From Gordonia alkaliphila (GTDB lineage: Bacteria > Actinomycetota > Actinomycetes > Mycobacteriales > Mycobacteriaceae), in NCBI RefSeq assembly GCF_023017165.1, contig NZ_JALKBW010000001.1:2046001-2110000 (forward strand): a stretch of 64,000 nucleotides of DNA, in the 5' to 3' direction. Under the pieces are notes generated by a model, which saw only the letters and a program-made list of their open reading frames with translations, was not told the DNA's origin and did not search any database. Below are positions 27,135-37,998 of the stretch, piece after piece (position 1 is the stretch's first letter; the number at the start of each line of letters is the position of its first letter). A program made the position numbers and the translations under genes.

Positions 27135-27875
27135 GTGACCCGCGACAAGATCATCATCACCGGTGCCAGTTCCGGACTCGGCGAAGGCATGGCCCGCCAG
27201 TTCGCCGCCCGTGGGCGTTCCCTGGGGCTCGCCGCGCGCCGCGTCGAGAAGCTCGACGCGCTGGCCGCCGAGCTCGCCGACCAGGCCGGACGCGTCGTGG
27301 TGCGCGGCCTCGACGTGACCGACTTCGACGACGTGCCCCGCGCGTTCGCCGAACTGGCCGACGGGCTCGGCGGTGTGGACCGCGTGATCGTCAACGCCGG
27401 ACTCGGCAAGGGCGCCCCGATCGGCACCGGCAACGCCGCCGCGAACCTGGAGACCGTGCAGACCAATCTCCTCGGGGCCCTCGCTCAGGCCGAGGCGGCG
27501 ATGGAGATCTTCCGCGCGCAGAACCACGGGCACCTGGTGCTGATCAGCTCCATCAGTGCGGTGCGCGGGCTGCCCAAGGCGCAGGCGGCCTACAGCGCCT
27601 CCAAGGCCGGGGTCTCCGCGCTCGGCCAGGGGCTGCAGACCGAACTCGCCGGCAGCCCCATCACCGTGAGCGTGATCCTGCCGGGCTACATCGAGACCGA
27701 CATCAACCGCGGGGTCAAGACCAAGCTGATGTCCGAGACCGACGACGGCGTGCGCGCCATGGTCGCCGCCATCGAGGCCGAGCGCCGTCGTTCCGAGGTG
27801 CCGGCCTGGCCCTGGACGCCGATCGCCGCCGCGCTCAAATACCTCCCGGATGCGTTGTCCGCCAAGCTCGTTTGA
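27135..27875 (+). CDS. Short-chain dehydrogenase/reductase
   Basis: 246 residues. TGASSGLGEGMARQFAARGR, VNAGLGKG, catalytic Ser in LVLISSISAVRGLP, YSASKAGVSALGQGLQTEL and PGYIETDIN. GTG start at 27135 gives VTRDKIIITGASSG; TAGATT ends 9 nt upstream, a leaderless arrangement, and the longer ATG frame from 27093 would place this box in coding sequence. Substrate unknown. Sits 65 bp upstream of pgi. Confidence 0.9.
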   Translation: MTRDKIIITGASSGLGEGMARQFAARGRSLGLAARRVEKLDALAAELADQAGRVVVRGLDVTDFDDVPRAFAELADGLGGVDRVIVNAGLGKGAPIGTGNAAANLETVQTNLLGALAQAEAAMEIFRAQNHGHLVLISSISAVRGLPKAQAAYSASKAGVSALGQGLQTELAGSPITVSVILPGYIETDINRGVKTKLMSETDDGVRAMVAAIEAERRRSEVPAWPWTPIAAALKYLPDALSAKLV

Positions 27876-27940
27876 CGCGTGACGGGCGAGTAATCCCGAC
27901 GCACCGCCTGTCGGAATCCGGGCACTACTAGGGTGAGGTA

Positions 27941-29626
27941 ATGGACCCCGACATCGCAGCGCGTGTGAGCAACGACGATCTCGACATCACCGCGACGGCG
28001 GCCTGGTCGGACCTGCTCGATCACCAGCGGGACCTGGCCACACGCCAGATGCGCGATCTCTTCGCGGCCGAACCGGACCGCGGCCGCGAGATGGTGGTCG
28101 ACGCGGCCGATCTGCACATCGACTACTCCAAGAATCTGGCCGACGCGCACACGCTCGGTCTGCTCGCGGGCCTCGCGCGCGAGGCGCGCGTGGAGGAACT
28201 GCGCGATGCGATGCTCGCCGGCGCTCACCTCAACACCTCCGAGGACCGCGCCGCACTGCACGTGGCGCTGCGGTCGCCCGCGGACGCGCGACTGGTGGTC
28301 GACGGCCACGACGTGGTGGCCGACGTGCACCGCGTCCTCGCCGCCCTGGGCGACTTCTCCGACGCCGTGCGCGACGGCGCGTGGACCGGCTACACCGGCA
28401 AGGCCATCACCGACGTGGTGAACATCGGCATCGGCGGTTCCGACCTCGGCCCCGCGATGGGCTACCAGGCGCTGCGGTACTACCGGCATCCGCGGATCCG
28501 CGGACACTTCGTCTCCAACGTCGACCCGGGCGATGTGATCGCCACGCTCGCCGAGTTGGACCCGGAGACCACGCTGTTCATCGTCGCCTCCAAGACCTTC
28601 ACCACCCAGGAGACGCTGATCAACGCGAAGGTGGCCCGCACGTGGCTGCTGGAGCAGGCCGACGGCGACGAGACGGTGATCGCCAAGCATTTCGTCGCGG
28701 TGAGCACCAACGCCGCCGAGGTCGCGGCATTCGGCATCGACACCGACAACATGTTCGGCTTCTGGGACTGGGTGGGCGGTCGCTACTCCCTGGACTCCGC
28801 CATCGGCCTGAGCCTGATGATCGCCGTCGGCCGCGACAACTTCGCCGACCTGCTCGACGGCTTCCACCGCATGGACGAGCACTTCCGCACCGCGCCGATC
28901 GAGGCGAACGCGCCGATCCTGCTTGGGCTGCTGGGCCTCTGGTACTCGAACTTCTGGGACGCGCAGTCGCACGCGGTGCTGCCGTACGCCAACGACCTGA
29001 CCCGCTTCCCGGCCTACCTGCAGCAGCTGGTGATGGAATCCAACGGCAAGTCGGTGACGCGCGGCGGCCGCAAGCTCAACGCCGCGTCGGCCACGGTGGT
29101 CTGGGGAGAGCCCGGCACCAACGGCCAGCACGCCTTCTATCAGCTGCTGCACCAGGGGTCCTGGCTGATTCCGGCGGACTTCATCGGTTTCGCCGAGCCG
29201 CTCACCGACCTCACGACGCCCGACGGCGGATCCATGCACGACCTGCTGATGAGCAACTTCTTCGCGCAGACCGAGGTCTTGGCCTTCGGCAAGCGCGAGC
29301 GCGCGCTGAAGGCCGAAGGCGTTGCGCCCGAGCTGGTGCCGCACAAGGTGATGCCCGGCAGCCGGCCCACCACGTCGATCCTGGCGCCGCGGCTGACGCC
29401 GTCGGTCCTCGGTCAGCTCATCGCGCTGTACGAGCACAAGACGTTCGTGCAGGCCATGGTGTGGGGGATCAACCCGTTCGATCAGTGGGGCGTGGAACTG
29501 GGCAAGGCGGTGGCAAACGCACGACTGGCAGTCGTCACCGACCCGCAGTCGCCCGCGCCGCTGCCGGACAGCTCCACCGATGCGCTGATCCGCTGGTACC
29601 GCGCCGCCCGCGGCCGCACCCCGTAG
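27941..29626 (+). CDS. pgi: Glucose-6-phosphate isomerase
   Basis: 561 residues, the long form usual in actinobacteria. Interconverts glucose 6-phosphate and fructose 6-phosphate. Motifs: [32 protein letters not shown], both PGI signatures ([19 protein letters not shown] and [20 protein letters not shown] with the C-terminal catalytic Lys), and HQG in [19 protein letters not shown] box 6 nt before the ATG also overlaps GAGGT, so it could be leaderless or weakly leadered. Its neighbours chorismate mutase and pcrA keep the mycobacterial order. Confidence 0.97.
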   Translation: MDPDIAARVSNDDLDITATAAWSDLLDHQRDLATRQMRDLFAAEPDRGREMVVDAADLHIDYSKNLADAHTLGLLAGLAREARVEELRDAMLAGAHLNTSEDRAALHVALRSPADARLVVDGHDVVADVHRVLAALGDFSDAVRDGAWTGYTGKAITDVVNIGIGGSDLGPAMGYQALRYYRHPRIRGHFVSNVDPGDVIATLAELDPETTLFIVASKTFTTQETLINAKVARTWLLEQADGDETVIAKHFVAVSTNAAEVAAFGIDTDNMFGFWDWVGGRYSLDSAIGLSLMIAVGRDNFADLLDGFHRMDEHFRTAPIEANAPILLGLLGLWYSNFWDAQSHAVLPYANDLTRFPAYLQQLVMESNGKSVTRGGRKLNAASATVVWGEPGTNGQHAFYQLLHQGSWLIPADFIGFAEPLTDLTTPDGGSMHDLLMSNFFAQTEVLAFGKRERALKAEGVAPELVPHKVMPGSRPTTSILAPRLTPSVLGQLIALYEHKTFVQAMVWGINPFDQWGVELGKAVANARLAVVTDPQSPAPLPDSSTDALIRWYRAARGRTP

Positions 29627-29644
29627 TCGCGCTCCCCAGGAAGC

Positions 29645-29725
29645 ACTCCGCTCCCGCGAAAGGCTTCCGTTCCCGCGGACCTCTGGAAGGCCCGCGGGAA
29701 CGGAAACGTCTCGCGGGAGCGGAGT
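29645..29725. terminator. Nested inverted repeats between convergent pgi and chorismate mutase genes
   Basis: Outer arms of 15 bp (29645-29659 and 29711-29725) and inner arms of 14 bp (29665-29678 and 29692-29705) are each perfect and nested, giving one long two-stage hairpin. Both arms carry a related CGGGAACGGAA/CGGGAGCGGAG word. It should stop transcription from both sides; no T-tract is present. Confidence 0.75.
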
Positions 29726-29753
29726 CGTCTCGCGGGAAGGTCGGGCCGGGAGG

Positions 29754-30095
29754 TCAGCGACCCAGCGGTCCGCGGCCCAGGCGCAGCAGAAGCATGGCGA
29801 GGGTGTGGCCCTCGGCGCCGAGCGAGGAGAACCGCTCGAGCACCTTCACCTCGCGGCTGTGCACCAGGCGGGGGCCGCCGGCGGCCATGCGTGCGACGCC
29901 GATCTTCTTCGACACCGCGGAACGACGCTGCACCGCGGCCAGGATCACCGCGTCCATGCGGTCGATCTCGCCGCGCAGTTCGTCGATGTCGTCGGGCAGG
30001 TCGGCCACATCGCTGCCCAAGTCGTAGCCCGACAGGTCGATCTCGGAGAACTGCTGCTGGGGGTCCTGGTCGCTCACAATGGGTGATTTTGCCAT
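29754..30095 (-). CDS. Chorismate mutase, AroQ-delta type
   Basis: 113 residues. Converts chorismate to prephenate for Phe/Tyr synthesis. All-helical AroQ core: IDELRGEIDRMDAVILAAVQ, RRSAVSKKIGVARMAAGGPR, VHSREVKVLERFSSLG and the C-terminal LLLRLGRGPLGR, which in M. tuberculosis (Rv0948c) mediates activation by DAHP synthase. No signal peptide, so this is the intracellular form. The N-terminal 35 residues are acidic and variable; a GTG at 30077 is an alternative start. Confidence 0.93.
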   Translation of the reverse strand: MAKSPIVSDQDPQQQFSEIDLSGYDLGSDVADLPDDIDELRGEIDRMDAVILAAVQRRSAVSKKIGVARMAAGGPRLVHSREVKVLERFSSLGAEGHTLAMLLLRLGRGPLGR

Positions 30096-30147
30096 GTCGG
30101 CCGGAGGGGGCCGGGGCCAGTGTCGGTCGCGGTGTCACACTGGTCGA

Positions 30148-31983
30148 ATGACCGACGAGCGCGCCCCGGCCATTTCCCGCGTCGCACTGGGCGCGATCGT
30201 GCTGATCGTCGCCCAGCTCGTGGTGCGGGTGGTGCTGGTGGCCCGCGGCGACTTCTACTGGGACGACCTGATCATCATCGGGCGCGCGTCGTCGAGTCCG
30301 ATCCTGAGTTGGGAGTACCTCGGGCACAGCCACGACGGCCACTTCATGCCGGGCGCGTTCCTGCTGGCCGGCATCACCACCGTGCTGGCGCCGCTGCAGT
30401 GGTGGCTGCCCGCGCTGACGCTGGTGCTCCTGCAGCTGCTGGCCTCGCTCGCGGTGTGGCGGATGATCCGCATCGTGGTGGGTCGCAGCGCCCGCGCCGG
30501 GATCGGCGCGCTGGTGGCGCTGGGCTTCTACCTCTTCGTCCCGATGACGGTCAGCGCCTACGTCTGGTGGGCAGCCGGTCTGAACACGCTGCCCATGCAG
30601 GCCGCCATGGCGTTCATCGTCGGCAACGCCGTGCTGCTGGTGCGGGAGAACGACGACCCGCGACGGCGCCGCAACCTGGTGATCGCCTCGGTGATCGCGT
30701 TCGTGGTGGCGCTGACCTTCTTCGAGAAGTCGTTGTTCATCCTGCCGGTGGCGGCGGTGGCCGCGCTGCTGGTGGTCCGCATGCAGCCGGGCGTCGGGAC
30801 CGGCGACTACCGGTCGTCGGCGCTGACGGTCACCTTCACCCGGGCCCGCGCGCTGTGGGCCTGGCTGAGCGGCGTTTTCGTCGTCTGGGTGGTGATCTTC
30901 CTGTCGGTGTCGACCGCGACGGCCGGCTCGCACTCGCTCGGCCAGATGTGGAAGTTGGTGTGGCGCAGCCTCAATTCGGCGATCGTGCCGTCGACCGTCG
31001 GCGGCCCGTGGGAGTGGGACCGCTGGATTCCGTCACCGCCCATGGGGTTCCCCGCCGTCTGGATGATCGTGGCCGGCTGGGTGCTGATCGCGGGTGCCGC
31101 GGTGTGGGCGTGGCAGACGCGGCGCGGCGCGGTGTCGATCGTGGTGTGCGCCGCCCTGTACGCGGTGGCCGCGCAACTGCCGGTGATGTGGAACCGGTCG
31201 AGCGAGGCCACCGCGCTGGAACTGGCGCAGACCATGCGCTACCTGCCCGACACCGCGCTCGTCTTCGCGCTCGCGATGGCCCTGGTGGCGGCCAGCCCGG
31301 CGCGCGGGGCGCACGGAGCCCCGGCCGCGCCGCATCCCGCGGCCCGCGCGGGGGTGCTGGCCGGGGCCGTGGTGATCCTGGTGTCCGCGCTGGTGAGCAC
31401 CGCGGCGTTCTCGACGTCGTGGCAGCGCGACCCGACCGGTGCCTACCTGGCGACCGCGCAGGCCTCCCTGGCCGAGCACTCGGACCTGGTGATGTTCGAC
31501 CAGGCCCTGCCGCTGGAGGTGCTGACCCCGGTCGCCTACCCGAACAACCAGATCAGCCGGGTCTTCGGGCGGCTCGACGATCGCCCGCGCTTCGGTGATC
31601 ACACCGACAAGCTGATGGTGCTCGACGAGAAGGGGTCGATGGTGCCCGGCGGCGTCAGCCCGATGCGCGAGGTGGCACCCAGCGAGGGCACCTGTGCCGA
31701 TCCCGGGCTGACCGAGCGCACCCGCCTGGCCCTGTCCGGACCGCTCATCGAATGGCGCTGGACGGTGTCGCTGAGCTACTGCGCCAACCGCGACGGCGAG
31801 ATCGGCGTCTCGCTCGGCGGCCGCGAACTGCGGGTCCCGGTCCGCGCCGGCCTGCACCCGGTCTACTTCCAGCTGGGCGGCCACGGCGAGCACCTCACGG
31901 TGCGCCCGCTGACCGACGGCCTGGCCCTGCACACCGGTGCCGGGCGGGTCGGTGAACCGATCGTCGCCGCCTACGCGCCCTGA
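30148..31983 (+). CDS. Polytopic membrane protein, GT-C glycosyltransferase-like
   Basis: 611 residues with about ten or eleven hydrophobic segments up to residue 440, then a soluble C-terminal domain of about 165 residues. The first loop holds GDFYWDDLIIIGRA; an acidic pair in the first external loop is typical of GT-C enzymes that use lipid-linked sugar donors, but no full signature is seen. Many actinobacterial GT-C-like proteins build cell-wall arabinan or mannan. Glycosyltransferase activity is therefore a guess. ATG 30148; divergent from chorismate mutase (52-bp gap) and 49 bp upstream of pcrA. Confidence 0.82.
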   Translation: MTDERAPAISRVALGAIVLIVAQLVVRVVLVARGDFYWDDLIIIGRASSSPILSWEYLGHSHDGHFMPGAFLLAGITTVLAPLQWWLPALTLVLLQLLASLAVWRMIRIVVGRSARAGIGALVALGFYLFVPMTVSAYVWWAAGLNTLPMQAAMAFIVGNAVLLVRENDDPRRRRNLVIASVIAFVVALTFFEKSLFILPVAAVAALLVVRMQPGVGTGDYRSSALTVTFTRARALWAWLSGVFVVWVVIFLSVSTATAGSHSLGQMWKLVWRSLNSAIVPSTVGGPWEWDRWIPSPPMGFPAVWMIVAGWVLIAGAAVWAWQTRRGAVSIVVCAALYAVAAQLPVMWNRSSEATALELAQTMRYLPDTALVFALAMALVAASPARGAHGAPAAPHPAARAGVLAGAVVILVSALVSTAAFSTSWQRDPTGAYLATAQASLAEHSDLVMFDQALPLEVLTPVAYPNNQISRVFGRLDDRPRFGDHTDKLMVLDEKGSMVPGGVSPMREVAPSEGTCADPGLTERTRLALSGPLIEWRWTVSLSYCANRDGEIGVSLGGRELRVPVRAGLHPVYFQLGGHGEHLTVRPLTDGLALHTGAGRVGEPIVAAYAP

Positions 31984-32032
31984 CCGTGCCCCAAGGTGCA
32001 GTGTCCGAGCCCGCCGGTACCCTGGACAGGCG

Positions 32033-34489
32033 ATGATGACCACTTCTGACCAGCTCCTCGACGGCCTCAATCCCCAGCAGCGCGCGGCGGTGCTGCATTC
32101 GGGCTCGCCCCTGCTCATCGTGGCCGGGGCCGGTTCGGGCAAGACCGCCGTCCTGACCCGACGAATCGCCTACCTGCTGGCCGAGCGCGATGTGACGCCC
32201 GGCCAGATCCTGGCGATCACCTTCACCAACAAGGCCGCCGCCGAGATGCGCGAGCGGGTCATCGAGCTGGTCGGTCCGCGCGCCAACTACATGTGGGTCT
32301 CCACCTTCCACTCCACCTGCGTGCGGATTCTGCGCGCCCAGTCGTCGCTGCTGCCGGGCCGCAACTCCAACTTCTCCATCTATGACTCCGACGATTCGCG
32401 TCGCCTGCTGTCGATGGTGGTCCGCGACCTCGATCTGGATCCGAAGAAGTACGCGCCGCGCGGACTGTCGACGGTGATCTCGAACTTCAAGAACGACCTC
32501 AAGTCGCCGGAGGAGGTCGCCGCCACGCTCGGCGAGATCCAGCCGCAGCAGGGGCAGACCGCCGAAGACATCGCGCGTGTGTACGACGAGTACCAGCGCC
32601 GCCTGCTCGCGGCCAACGCCTTCGACTTCGACGACCTCATCGGCGAGACGGTGGGGCTGCTGCAGCGGCACCCCGAGGTGGCCGAGTACTACCGCCGCCG
32701 GTTCCGGCACGTCCTGGTCGACGAGTACCAGGACACCAACCACGCGCAGTACGTCTTCGTCCGCGAGCTCGTCGGCGAGCCCGGCCAGGGCGGCACGGCC
32801 CCGTCGGAGCTGTGCGTGGTCGGCGACTCCGACCAGTCGATCTATGCCTTCCGCGGCGCGACGATCCGCAACATCGAAGAGTTCGAGCGCGACTACCCGG
32901 ACGCGGAAACCGTTCTGCTGGAACAGAATTACCGATCCACGCAGACCATCCTGACCGCCGCCAACTCGGTGATCTCGCAGAACCCGAACCGTCGTGCCAA
33001 GAAGCTCTGGACCGACTCCGGTGACGGCGAACTGATCGTCGGCTACGTCGCCGACTCCGACCGCGCCGAGGCGCAGTTCATCGCCAAGGAGATCGACGAG
33101 CTCACCGATTACTCGATCGGCGGCGCGCAGTCGGCGTCGTACTCCGACATCGCCGTCTTCTACCGCACCAACACCGGCTCCCGGCCCATCGAGGAAGCGT
33201 TCATCCGGCACGGCATCCCGTACAAGGTGGTCGGCGGCACGCGCTTCTACGAGCGCAAGGAGGTGCGCGACATCGTCGCCTACCTGCGGGTGGTGGCCAA
33301 CCCGGACGACTCGGTGAGCCTCCGACGGATCCTGAACACGCCCCGCCGCGGCATCGGCGACCGCGCGGAGGCCTGCGTCGCGGTGCACTCCGAGAACCTC
33401 GATCTCAGCTTCTATCAGGCACTGCTCGAAGGCGCGGAAGGCCGTGTGCCGCTGCTGAATACGCGCGCGGTGAAGCAGATCGGCGGGTTCGTCGACCTCA
33501 TCGAGGGACTGCGGCAGGAGTTCCTGCTGTCGTTCTCCGACGACGACGGGGCCGGCGCCGACGCGAGCACCGAGGGCGCCGACATCGGCGACCTGGTGGA
33601 GGCCATCGTCGCGCGCTCCGGTTACCGTGCCGAATTCGAGGCGTCCAACGACCCGCAGGACGGTGCGCGCCTGGACAATCTCAACGAGCTGGTCGCCGTC
33701 GCCCACGACTTCAGCCTGGAAGCCGCGCAGGAACTCGACGACCTGGACCTTGGCACCGACGACCTCGACGAGGACGCGGCCGCGCAGCGGGACGGGGAGC
33801 CCGAGCCGGGCTCGTTGGCCGCGTTCCTGGAGAAGGTCGCGTTGGTGGCCGACGCCGACCAGGTGCCCGACGAGGGCGACGGGGTGGTCACGCTGATGAC
33901 CCTGCACACCGCCAAGGGCCTGGAGTTCCCGGTGGTCTTCGTGACCGGCTGGGAGGACGGCCAGTTCCCGCACGCACGAGCCCTCGGCGACGCCGCCGAA
34001 CTCAGCGAGGAACGACGCCTCGCCTACGTCGGCATCACACGGGCCCGCGAGCGCCTGTACGTGACCCGCGCGATCATGCGCGCCGCGTGGGGGCAGCCGG
34101 TGGAGAACCCGGAATCACGCTTCCTGCAAGAGATTCCGCAGCACCTGATCGACTGGAAGCGCACCGCGCCGCGGCGTTCGTCGCACGGCGGTTTCGGCCG
34201 GGACGGCGAATCACGCTCGACGGGACGCCCGTTCGGCTTCGGTTCCACCGGATCGTCGGGGGAGGGGATGCGCGGCCGGTCGTCGTACTCGTCCGATCCC
34301 ACCCGCGGACGCAACAAGTCCGTCGTCTACGAGATCGGCGACCGCATCAGTCACCCGAAGTACGGGCTGGGCAAGGCCGTCGCCAAGGTGGGCGCCGGGC
34401 CGACCGAACAGATCACCTTCGACTTCGGCGGCAACGTGGGACGCGTGACGCTCCTGACGCTGGGCGGCCTGCCCGGCGAGAAACTCTGA
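32033..34489 (+). CDS. pcrA: ATP-dependent DNA helicase PcrA/UvrD1
   Basis: 818 residues. Superfamily 1A 3'-5' helicase: Q-motif LNPQQRAAV, Walker A AGAGSGKT (about 31-38), [20 protein letters not shown] (motif II), [41 protein letters not shown] and [15 protein letters not shown]. The C-terminal extension (from about 680) is Gly/Ser/Arg-rich and ends in the Tudor-like domain ([19 protein letters not shown]) that binds Ku or RNA polymerase in relatives. Acts in nucleotide excision and transcription-coupled repair. Two adjacent ATGs (32033 and 32036). Order pgi-cm-uvrD1-M23-sucCD is the mycobacterial one. Confidence 0.96.
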   Translation: MMTTSDQLLDGLNPQQRAAVLHSGSPLLIVAGAGSGKTAVLTRRIAYLLAERDVTPGQILAITFTNKAAAEMRERVIELVGPRANYMWVSTFHSTCVRILRAQSSLLPGRNSNFSIYDSDDSRRLLSMVVRDLDLDPKKYAPRGLSTVISNFKNDLKSPEEVAATLGEIQPQQGQTAEDIARVYDEYQRRLLAANAFDFDDLIGETVGLLQRHPEVAEYYRRRFRHVLVDEYQDTNHAQYVFVRELVGEPGQGGTAPSELCVVGDSDQSIYAFRGATIRNIEEFERDYPDAETVLLEQNYRSTQTILTAANSVISQNPNRRAKKLWTDSGDGELIVGYVADSDRAEAQFIAKEIDELTDYSIGGAQSASYSDIAVFYRTNTGSRPIEEAFIRHGIPYKVVGGTRFYERKEVRDIVAYLRVVANPDDSVSLRRILNTPRRGIGDRAEACVAVHSENLDLSFYQALLEGAEGRVPLLNTRAVKQIGGFVDLIEGLRQEFLLSFSDDDGAGADASTEGADIGDLVEAIVARSGYRAEFEASNDPQDGARLDNLNELVAVAHDFSLEAAQELDDLDLGTDDLDEDAAAQRDGEPEPGSLAAFLEKVALVADADQVPDEGDGVVTLMTLHTAKGLEFPVVFVTGWEDGQFPHARALGDAAELSEERRLAYVGITRARERLYVTRAIMRAAWGQPVENPESRFLQEIPQHLIDWKRTAPRRSSHGGFGRDGESRSTGRPFGFGSTGSSGEGMRGRSSYSSDPTRGRNKSVVYEIGDRISHPKYGLGKAVAKVGAGPTEQITFDFGGNVGRVTLLTLGGLPGEKL

Positions 34490-34510
34490 CCGCCGACGCG
34501 CCGAACGACA

Positions 34511-34542
34511 GCGCCGCGGCCCTCCGGAGAGAGCCGCGGCGC
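34511..34542. terminator. Hairpin between convergent pcrA and M23 peptidase genes
   Basis: Perfect 10-bp GC-rich stem (34511-34520 and 34533-34542) with a 12-nt loop, lying in the 70-bp convergent gap. No T-tract. Confidence 0.65.
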
Positions 34543-34559
34543 GGAGGACGAGTCTCGGG

Positions 34560-35543
34560 TCAGCGAATGCTGACGCCCTTGGCGGCGAGCCAGGGGATCG
34601 GGTCGATCTTGGTGGACCCGTCGCGCCACACCTCGAAGTGCAGGTGCGGGCCGGTGGAGAAGCCTTCGGAGCCGACCAGCGCGATGATGTCGCCCGCGGT
34701 GACCTTCTGGCCTTCCTTCACCAGGACGCCCGAGCTGGCCATGTGGCCGTACATGGTGACGGTGCCGTCGGCGGCCTTCACCTGTACCCAGTTGCCGTAC
34801 CCGGACGCCGGTCCGGCCTCGATCACGACACCGTCGGAGACGGCGTGGATCGGGGTGCCCAGCGGGGCGGCGAGGTCGACGCCGCCGTGGAAGCTGCCCC
34901 AGCGCTCGGCGTAGGCGGAGGTGAAGCTGTACTTGGCCTTGATCGGGGCGGCGAACATCGGCTTGCGTGCAGCGGCGTCGCGCGCGGCGGCGGCCGCAGC
35001 GAGCTGCTTGCCGACGGCCAACTGCTTGCCGTAGCCGCCCATGTCGGCCTTGCTGGCCGCGGGGACCACGCCACCGTCGAGGTCGGAGGTGGTGGAGGCG
35101 AGCGCGGGGGCGCCGACCGCGGTGCCGTCGGCGCCTGCGGCCAACGGCACGATGTCGGTGGTCGCGGGTTCGGCCGCGGGAGAGTCGGTGGCGCCCGACC
35201 CGCCGACGGCCATCGCGACCGCGCCGGCGGCGACGGCGACCAGGGCGGCGCGTGCCTTCATGGCGGCCGGCGGTCCGCTGCGATGACGTCCGGTGGCGGT
35301 GATCTTCGGGCCGTCGTTGTTCGGGGGATCCTGCGTGGTCGACGCGGCGACCGGGGCCGCGTCGGGCGCCGGGGTGACGGGTGACGAGATGGCGGGGCCA
35401 CCGAGGCCCAGACGGGCCGAGCGCGACGGCAGCGGGAAGTCGCGGGTCGTGGCTGCGTCGTGGCGGGTCATGGGGGACGCCATGTCCGTGCGGTCGACGA
35501 CGGCCGTCGCGCCCATTTCGCTGCGTGCAGCCAAGTCATTCAC
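34560..35543 (-). CDS. M23-family (LytM-type) peptidoglycan endopeptidase, membrane anchored
   Basis: About 327 residues from the GTG at 35543, or 318 from the ATG at 35516; TGAG lies before the GTG. An Ala/Pro-rich cytoplasmic N-terminus (about 1-95) is followed by a hydrophobic segment ([16 protein letters not shown], about 100-115) and an exported region. The peptidase domain starts near residue 200: [20 protein letters not shown] gives the first metal His and Asp, [15 protein letters not shown] follows, and GPHLHFEVW gives the HxH motif, so the zinc site is complete. Predicted to cut peptide cross-links in the wall. Same position as Rv0950c. Confidence 0.9.
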   Translation of the reverse strand: MNDLAARSEMGATAVVDRTDMASPMTRHDAATTRDFPLPSRSARLGLGGPAISSPVTPAPDAAPVAASTTQDPPNNDGPKITATGRHRSGPPAAMKARAALVAVAAGAVAMAVGGSGATDSPAAEPATTDIVPLAAGADGTAVGAPALASTTSDLDGGVVPAASKADMGGYGKQLAVGKQLAAAAAARDAAARKPMFAAPIKAKYSFTSAYAERWGSFHGGVDLAAPLGTPIHAVSDGVVIEAGPASGYGNWVQVKAADGTVTMYGHMASSGVLVKEGQKVTAGDIIALVGSEGFSTGPHLHFEVWRDGSTKIDPIPWLAAKGVSIR

Positions 35544-35826
35544 CTCAGAATCAGATCGATAGGTCGTGCTTCGTCGTGACCTTCTCGTTATCAACCTCAT
35601 GAACGGTAGCCAACAATGGGGGGTCACGTCCACCCGTTGTCTTCTCCGCACCAATGAGTTCGACATCGCGGCCCTCTCACCGGCGCGGACATTTCTACCG
35701 ACGGGTAAGTGATTCTTTGCACAAGGGCCGGGGTCGAGGCCGACGTGGCGCGCCCACGCGACTACAGTTCTTTGTGGTCCGCGTTACCTCGCGGGCATTT
35801 CCGAACACACTCAGATGGTGAGCTGA
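35544..35826. other. Divergent intergenic region between M23 peptidase and sucCD
   Basis: About 283 bp without a gene. It holds the 5' leaders of both flanking units. Seen: an imperfect hairpin at 35612-35640 (ACAATGGGGGG against CCACCCGTTGT) in the M23 leader, a TACAGT box at about 35763 that could be the sucC -10, and a short GGTGAG ribosome binding site before sucC. The part nearest the M23 gene is AT-richer than its surroundings. No riboswitch consensus is recognised. Confidence 0.5.
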
Positions 35827-36990
35827 ATGGATCTCTTCGAGTACCAGGCGAAGGAACTGTTCGCCAAGCATGGGGTACCGACCACACCCGGTCGAGTTAC
35901 CGACTCCGCAGCCGACGCACGGGCGATCGCCGAGGAAATCGGCAAGCCGGTGATGGTCAAGGCGCAGGTGAAGGTCGGCGGCCGTGGTAAGGCCGGAGGC
36001 GTCAAGTACGCCGGTACCCCCGATGACGCACAGTCCCACGCCGATAACATCCTCGGGCTCGATATCAAGGGCCACGTCGTCAAGAAGCTTCTTGTCGCCG
36101 AGGCCAGCGACATCGCGGAGGAGTACTACATCTCCTTCCTGCTCGATCGCGCCAACCGCAACTACCTGGCCATGTGCTCGGTGGAAGGCGGCGTGGAGAT
36201 CGAGGAAGTCGCCGCGAACAACCCCGACCGTCTCGCGAAGATCGCGGTCAGCCCCACCAAGGGTGTCGACCTGGCCACCGCTCGCGCGATCGCCGAAGCC
36301 GGCCACCTGCCGGCCGAGGTCCTCGACGCCGCCGCGGTGACCATCGCCAAGCTCTGGGAGGTCTTCGTCGCCGAAGACGCCGTGCTGGTGGAGGTCAACC
36401 CGCTGGTCCGCACCCCGGACGATCAGATCCTGGCCCTCGACGGCAAGGTCACCCTGGACGAGAACGCCGACTTCCGTCAGCCCGGCCATGCCGACTTCCA
36501 GGACACCGACGCCACCGACCCCCTTGAGCTCAAGGCCAAGGAGAACGACCTCAACTACGTCAAGCTCGACGGTGAGGTCGGCGTGATCGGCAACGGCGCC
36601 GGCCTGGTCATGTCGACCCTGGACGTCGTCGCCTACGCCGGTGAGAACCACGGCGGCGTGAAGCCCGCCAACTTCCTGGACATCGGCGGCGGCGCTTCGG
36701 CCGACGTGATGGCCGCCGGCCTGGACGTGATCCTGGGCGACTCGCAGGTCAAGAGCGTCTTCGTGAACGTCTTCGGTGGTATCACCGCATGTGACGCTGT
36801 CGCCAACGGCATCGTCGGCGCGCTGGCGAAGCTGGGCGACGCGGCCACCAAGCCGCTCGTGGTCCGCCTCGACGGCAACAAGGTCGAGGAAGGCCGCAAG
36901 ATCCTGGCTGAGGCCAATCACCCGCTGGTGACCCTCGCCGAGACGATGGACGAAGGCGCCGACAAGGCTGCCGAACTGGCAAGCAAGTAA
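35827..36990 (+). CDS. sucC: Succinate-CoA ligase, ADP-forming, beta subunit
   Basis: 387 residues. [23 protein letters not shown]-grasp [50 protein letters not shown] and [39 protein letters not shown] are all present. Converts succinyl-CoA to succinate with ATP formation in the TCA cycle; binds nucleotide and, with SucD, CoA. Followed by sucD after 14 bp, with its own ribosome binding site (GTAAGGGGC region). Gene pair and position after pcrA/M23 are conserved in mycobacteria. Confidence 0.97.
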   Translation: MDLFEYQAKELFAKHGVPTTPGRVTDSAADARAIAEEIGKPVMVKAQVKVGGRGKAGGVKYAGTPDDAQSHADNILGLDIKGHVVKKLLVAEASDIAEEYYISFLLDRANRNYLAMCSVEGGVEIEEVAANNPDRLAKIAVSPTKGVDLATARAIAEAGHLPAEVLDAAAVTIAKLWEVFVAEDAVLVEVNPLVRTPDDQILALDGKVTLDENADFRQPGHADFQDTDATDPLELKAKENDLNYVKLDGEVGVIGNGAGLVMSTLDVVAYAGENHGGVKPANFLDIGGGASADVMAAGLDVILGDSQVKSVFVNVFGGITACDAVANGIVGALAKLGDAATKPLVVRLDGNKVEEGRKILAEANHPLVTLAETMDEGADKAAELASK

Positions 36991-37004
36991 GGGGCCGCAA
37001 CAAC

Positions 37005-37907
37005 ATGTCTATCTACCTGAACAAGGACAACAAGGTCATCGTGCAGGGCATCACCGGCGGTGAAGGCACCAAGCACACCGCCCTGATGCTCAAGGCCGGC
37101 ACCAACGTCGTCGGCGGTGTCAACGCCCGCAAGGCCGGCACCACTGTCAGCCACGTCGACGCCGACGGCAACGCCGTGGAACTGCCGGTCTTCGGCAGCG
37201 TCGCCGAGGCCATGGAGGTCACCGGAGCCGACACCTCGATCGCCTTCGTGCCGCCGGCGTTCTCCAAGGACGCCATGCTCGAGGCCATCGACGCGGAGAT
37301 CCCGCTGCTCGTGGTCATCACCGAGGGCATCCCGGTGCAGGACTCGGCGTACGCCTGGGCCTACAACGTGGACAAGGGCGCCAAGACCCGCATCATCGGC
37401 CCGAACTGCCCCGGCATCATCACCCCGGGCGAGTCGCTGGTCGGTATCACGCCGAACAACATCACCGGCAAGGGTCCGATCGGCCTCGTGTCGAAGTCGG
37501 GCACCCTGACCTACCAGATGATGTACGAGCTGCGTGACCTCGGTTTCTCCACCGCCATCGGCATCGGCGGCGACCCGGTCATCGGCACCACGCACATCGA
37601 CGCCATCGAGGCTTTCGAGGCTGACCCCGAGACCAAGATCATCGTGATGATCGGTGAGATCGGCGGCGACGCCGAGGAGCGTGCGGCTGATTACATCAAG
37701 GCCAACGTCACCAAGCCGGTCGTCGGCTACGTCGCGGGCTTCACCGCTCCCGAGGGCAAGACCATGGGCCACGCCGGCGCCATCGTGTCCGGCAGCTCGG
37801 GCACCGCGCAGGCCAAGAAGGAGGCCCTCGAGGCCGCCGGTGTCAAGGTCGGCAAGACGCCGAGCGAGACCGCCCGCCTGGCACGTGAGCTGTTCGACGC
37901 GCTGTAA
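37005..37907 (+). CDS. sucD: Succinate-CoA ligase, alpha subunit
   Basis: 300 residues. N-terminal CoA-binding Rossmann domain ([20 protein letters not shown]), [37 protein letters not shown], and the phosphohistidine signature GHAGAIVSG. Partner of SucC; together they form the heterotetrameric enzyme. Closed by a pair of hairpins at 37919-37974. Confidence 0.97.
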   Translation: MSIYLNKDNKVIVQGITGGEGTKHTALMLKAGTNVVGGVNARKAGTTVSHVDADGNAVELPVFGSVAEAMEVTGADTSIAFVPPAFSKDAMLEAIDAEIPLLVVITEGIPVQDSAYAWAYNVDKGAKTRIIGPNCPGIITPGESLVGITPNNITGKGPIGLVSKSGTLTYQMMYELRDLGFSTAIGIGGDPVIGTTHIDAIEAFEADPETKIIVMIGEIGGDAEERAADYIKANVTKPVVGYVAGFTAPEGKTMGHAGAIVSGSSGTAQAKKEALEAAGVKVGKTPSETARLARELFDAL

Positions 37908-37918
37908 GCACCACCTGT

Positions 37919-37974
37919 GACGAGCAGTGCTCGTCGACCCGCCCCGAAGTAGCCGTATCCGGCTCTTCGGGGCG
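37919..37974 (+). terminator. Double hairpin after sucCD
   Basis: Two hairpins follow the sucD stop by 11 bp: GACGAGC/GCTCGTC (37919-37935, 3-nt loop) and a longer stem CGCCCCGAAG-AGCCG with CGGCT-CTTCGGGGCG (37940-37974, one bulged T). The second ends 24 bp before the next start, so it probably terminates most sucCD transcription. Confidence 0.7.
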
Positions 37975-37998
37975 GTGTGCATCCGGCATACTGTGTCG

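Noticed and set aside
31895-33973. Minus-strand open frame (692 codons) opposite pcrA
   Set aside because: Shadow frame; pcrA carries every helicase motif.
35544-35700. c-di-AMP riboswitch in the M23 peptidase leader
   Set aside because: Such riboswitches occur before cell-wall hydrolase genes in actinobacteria, but I could not match the conserved core or the pairing scheme.
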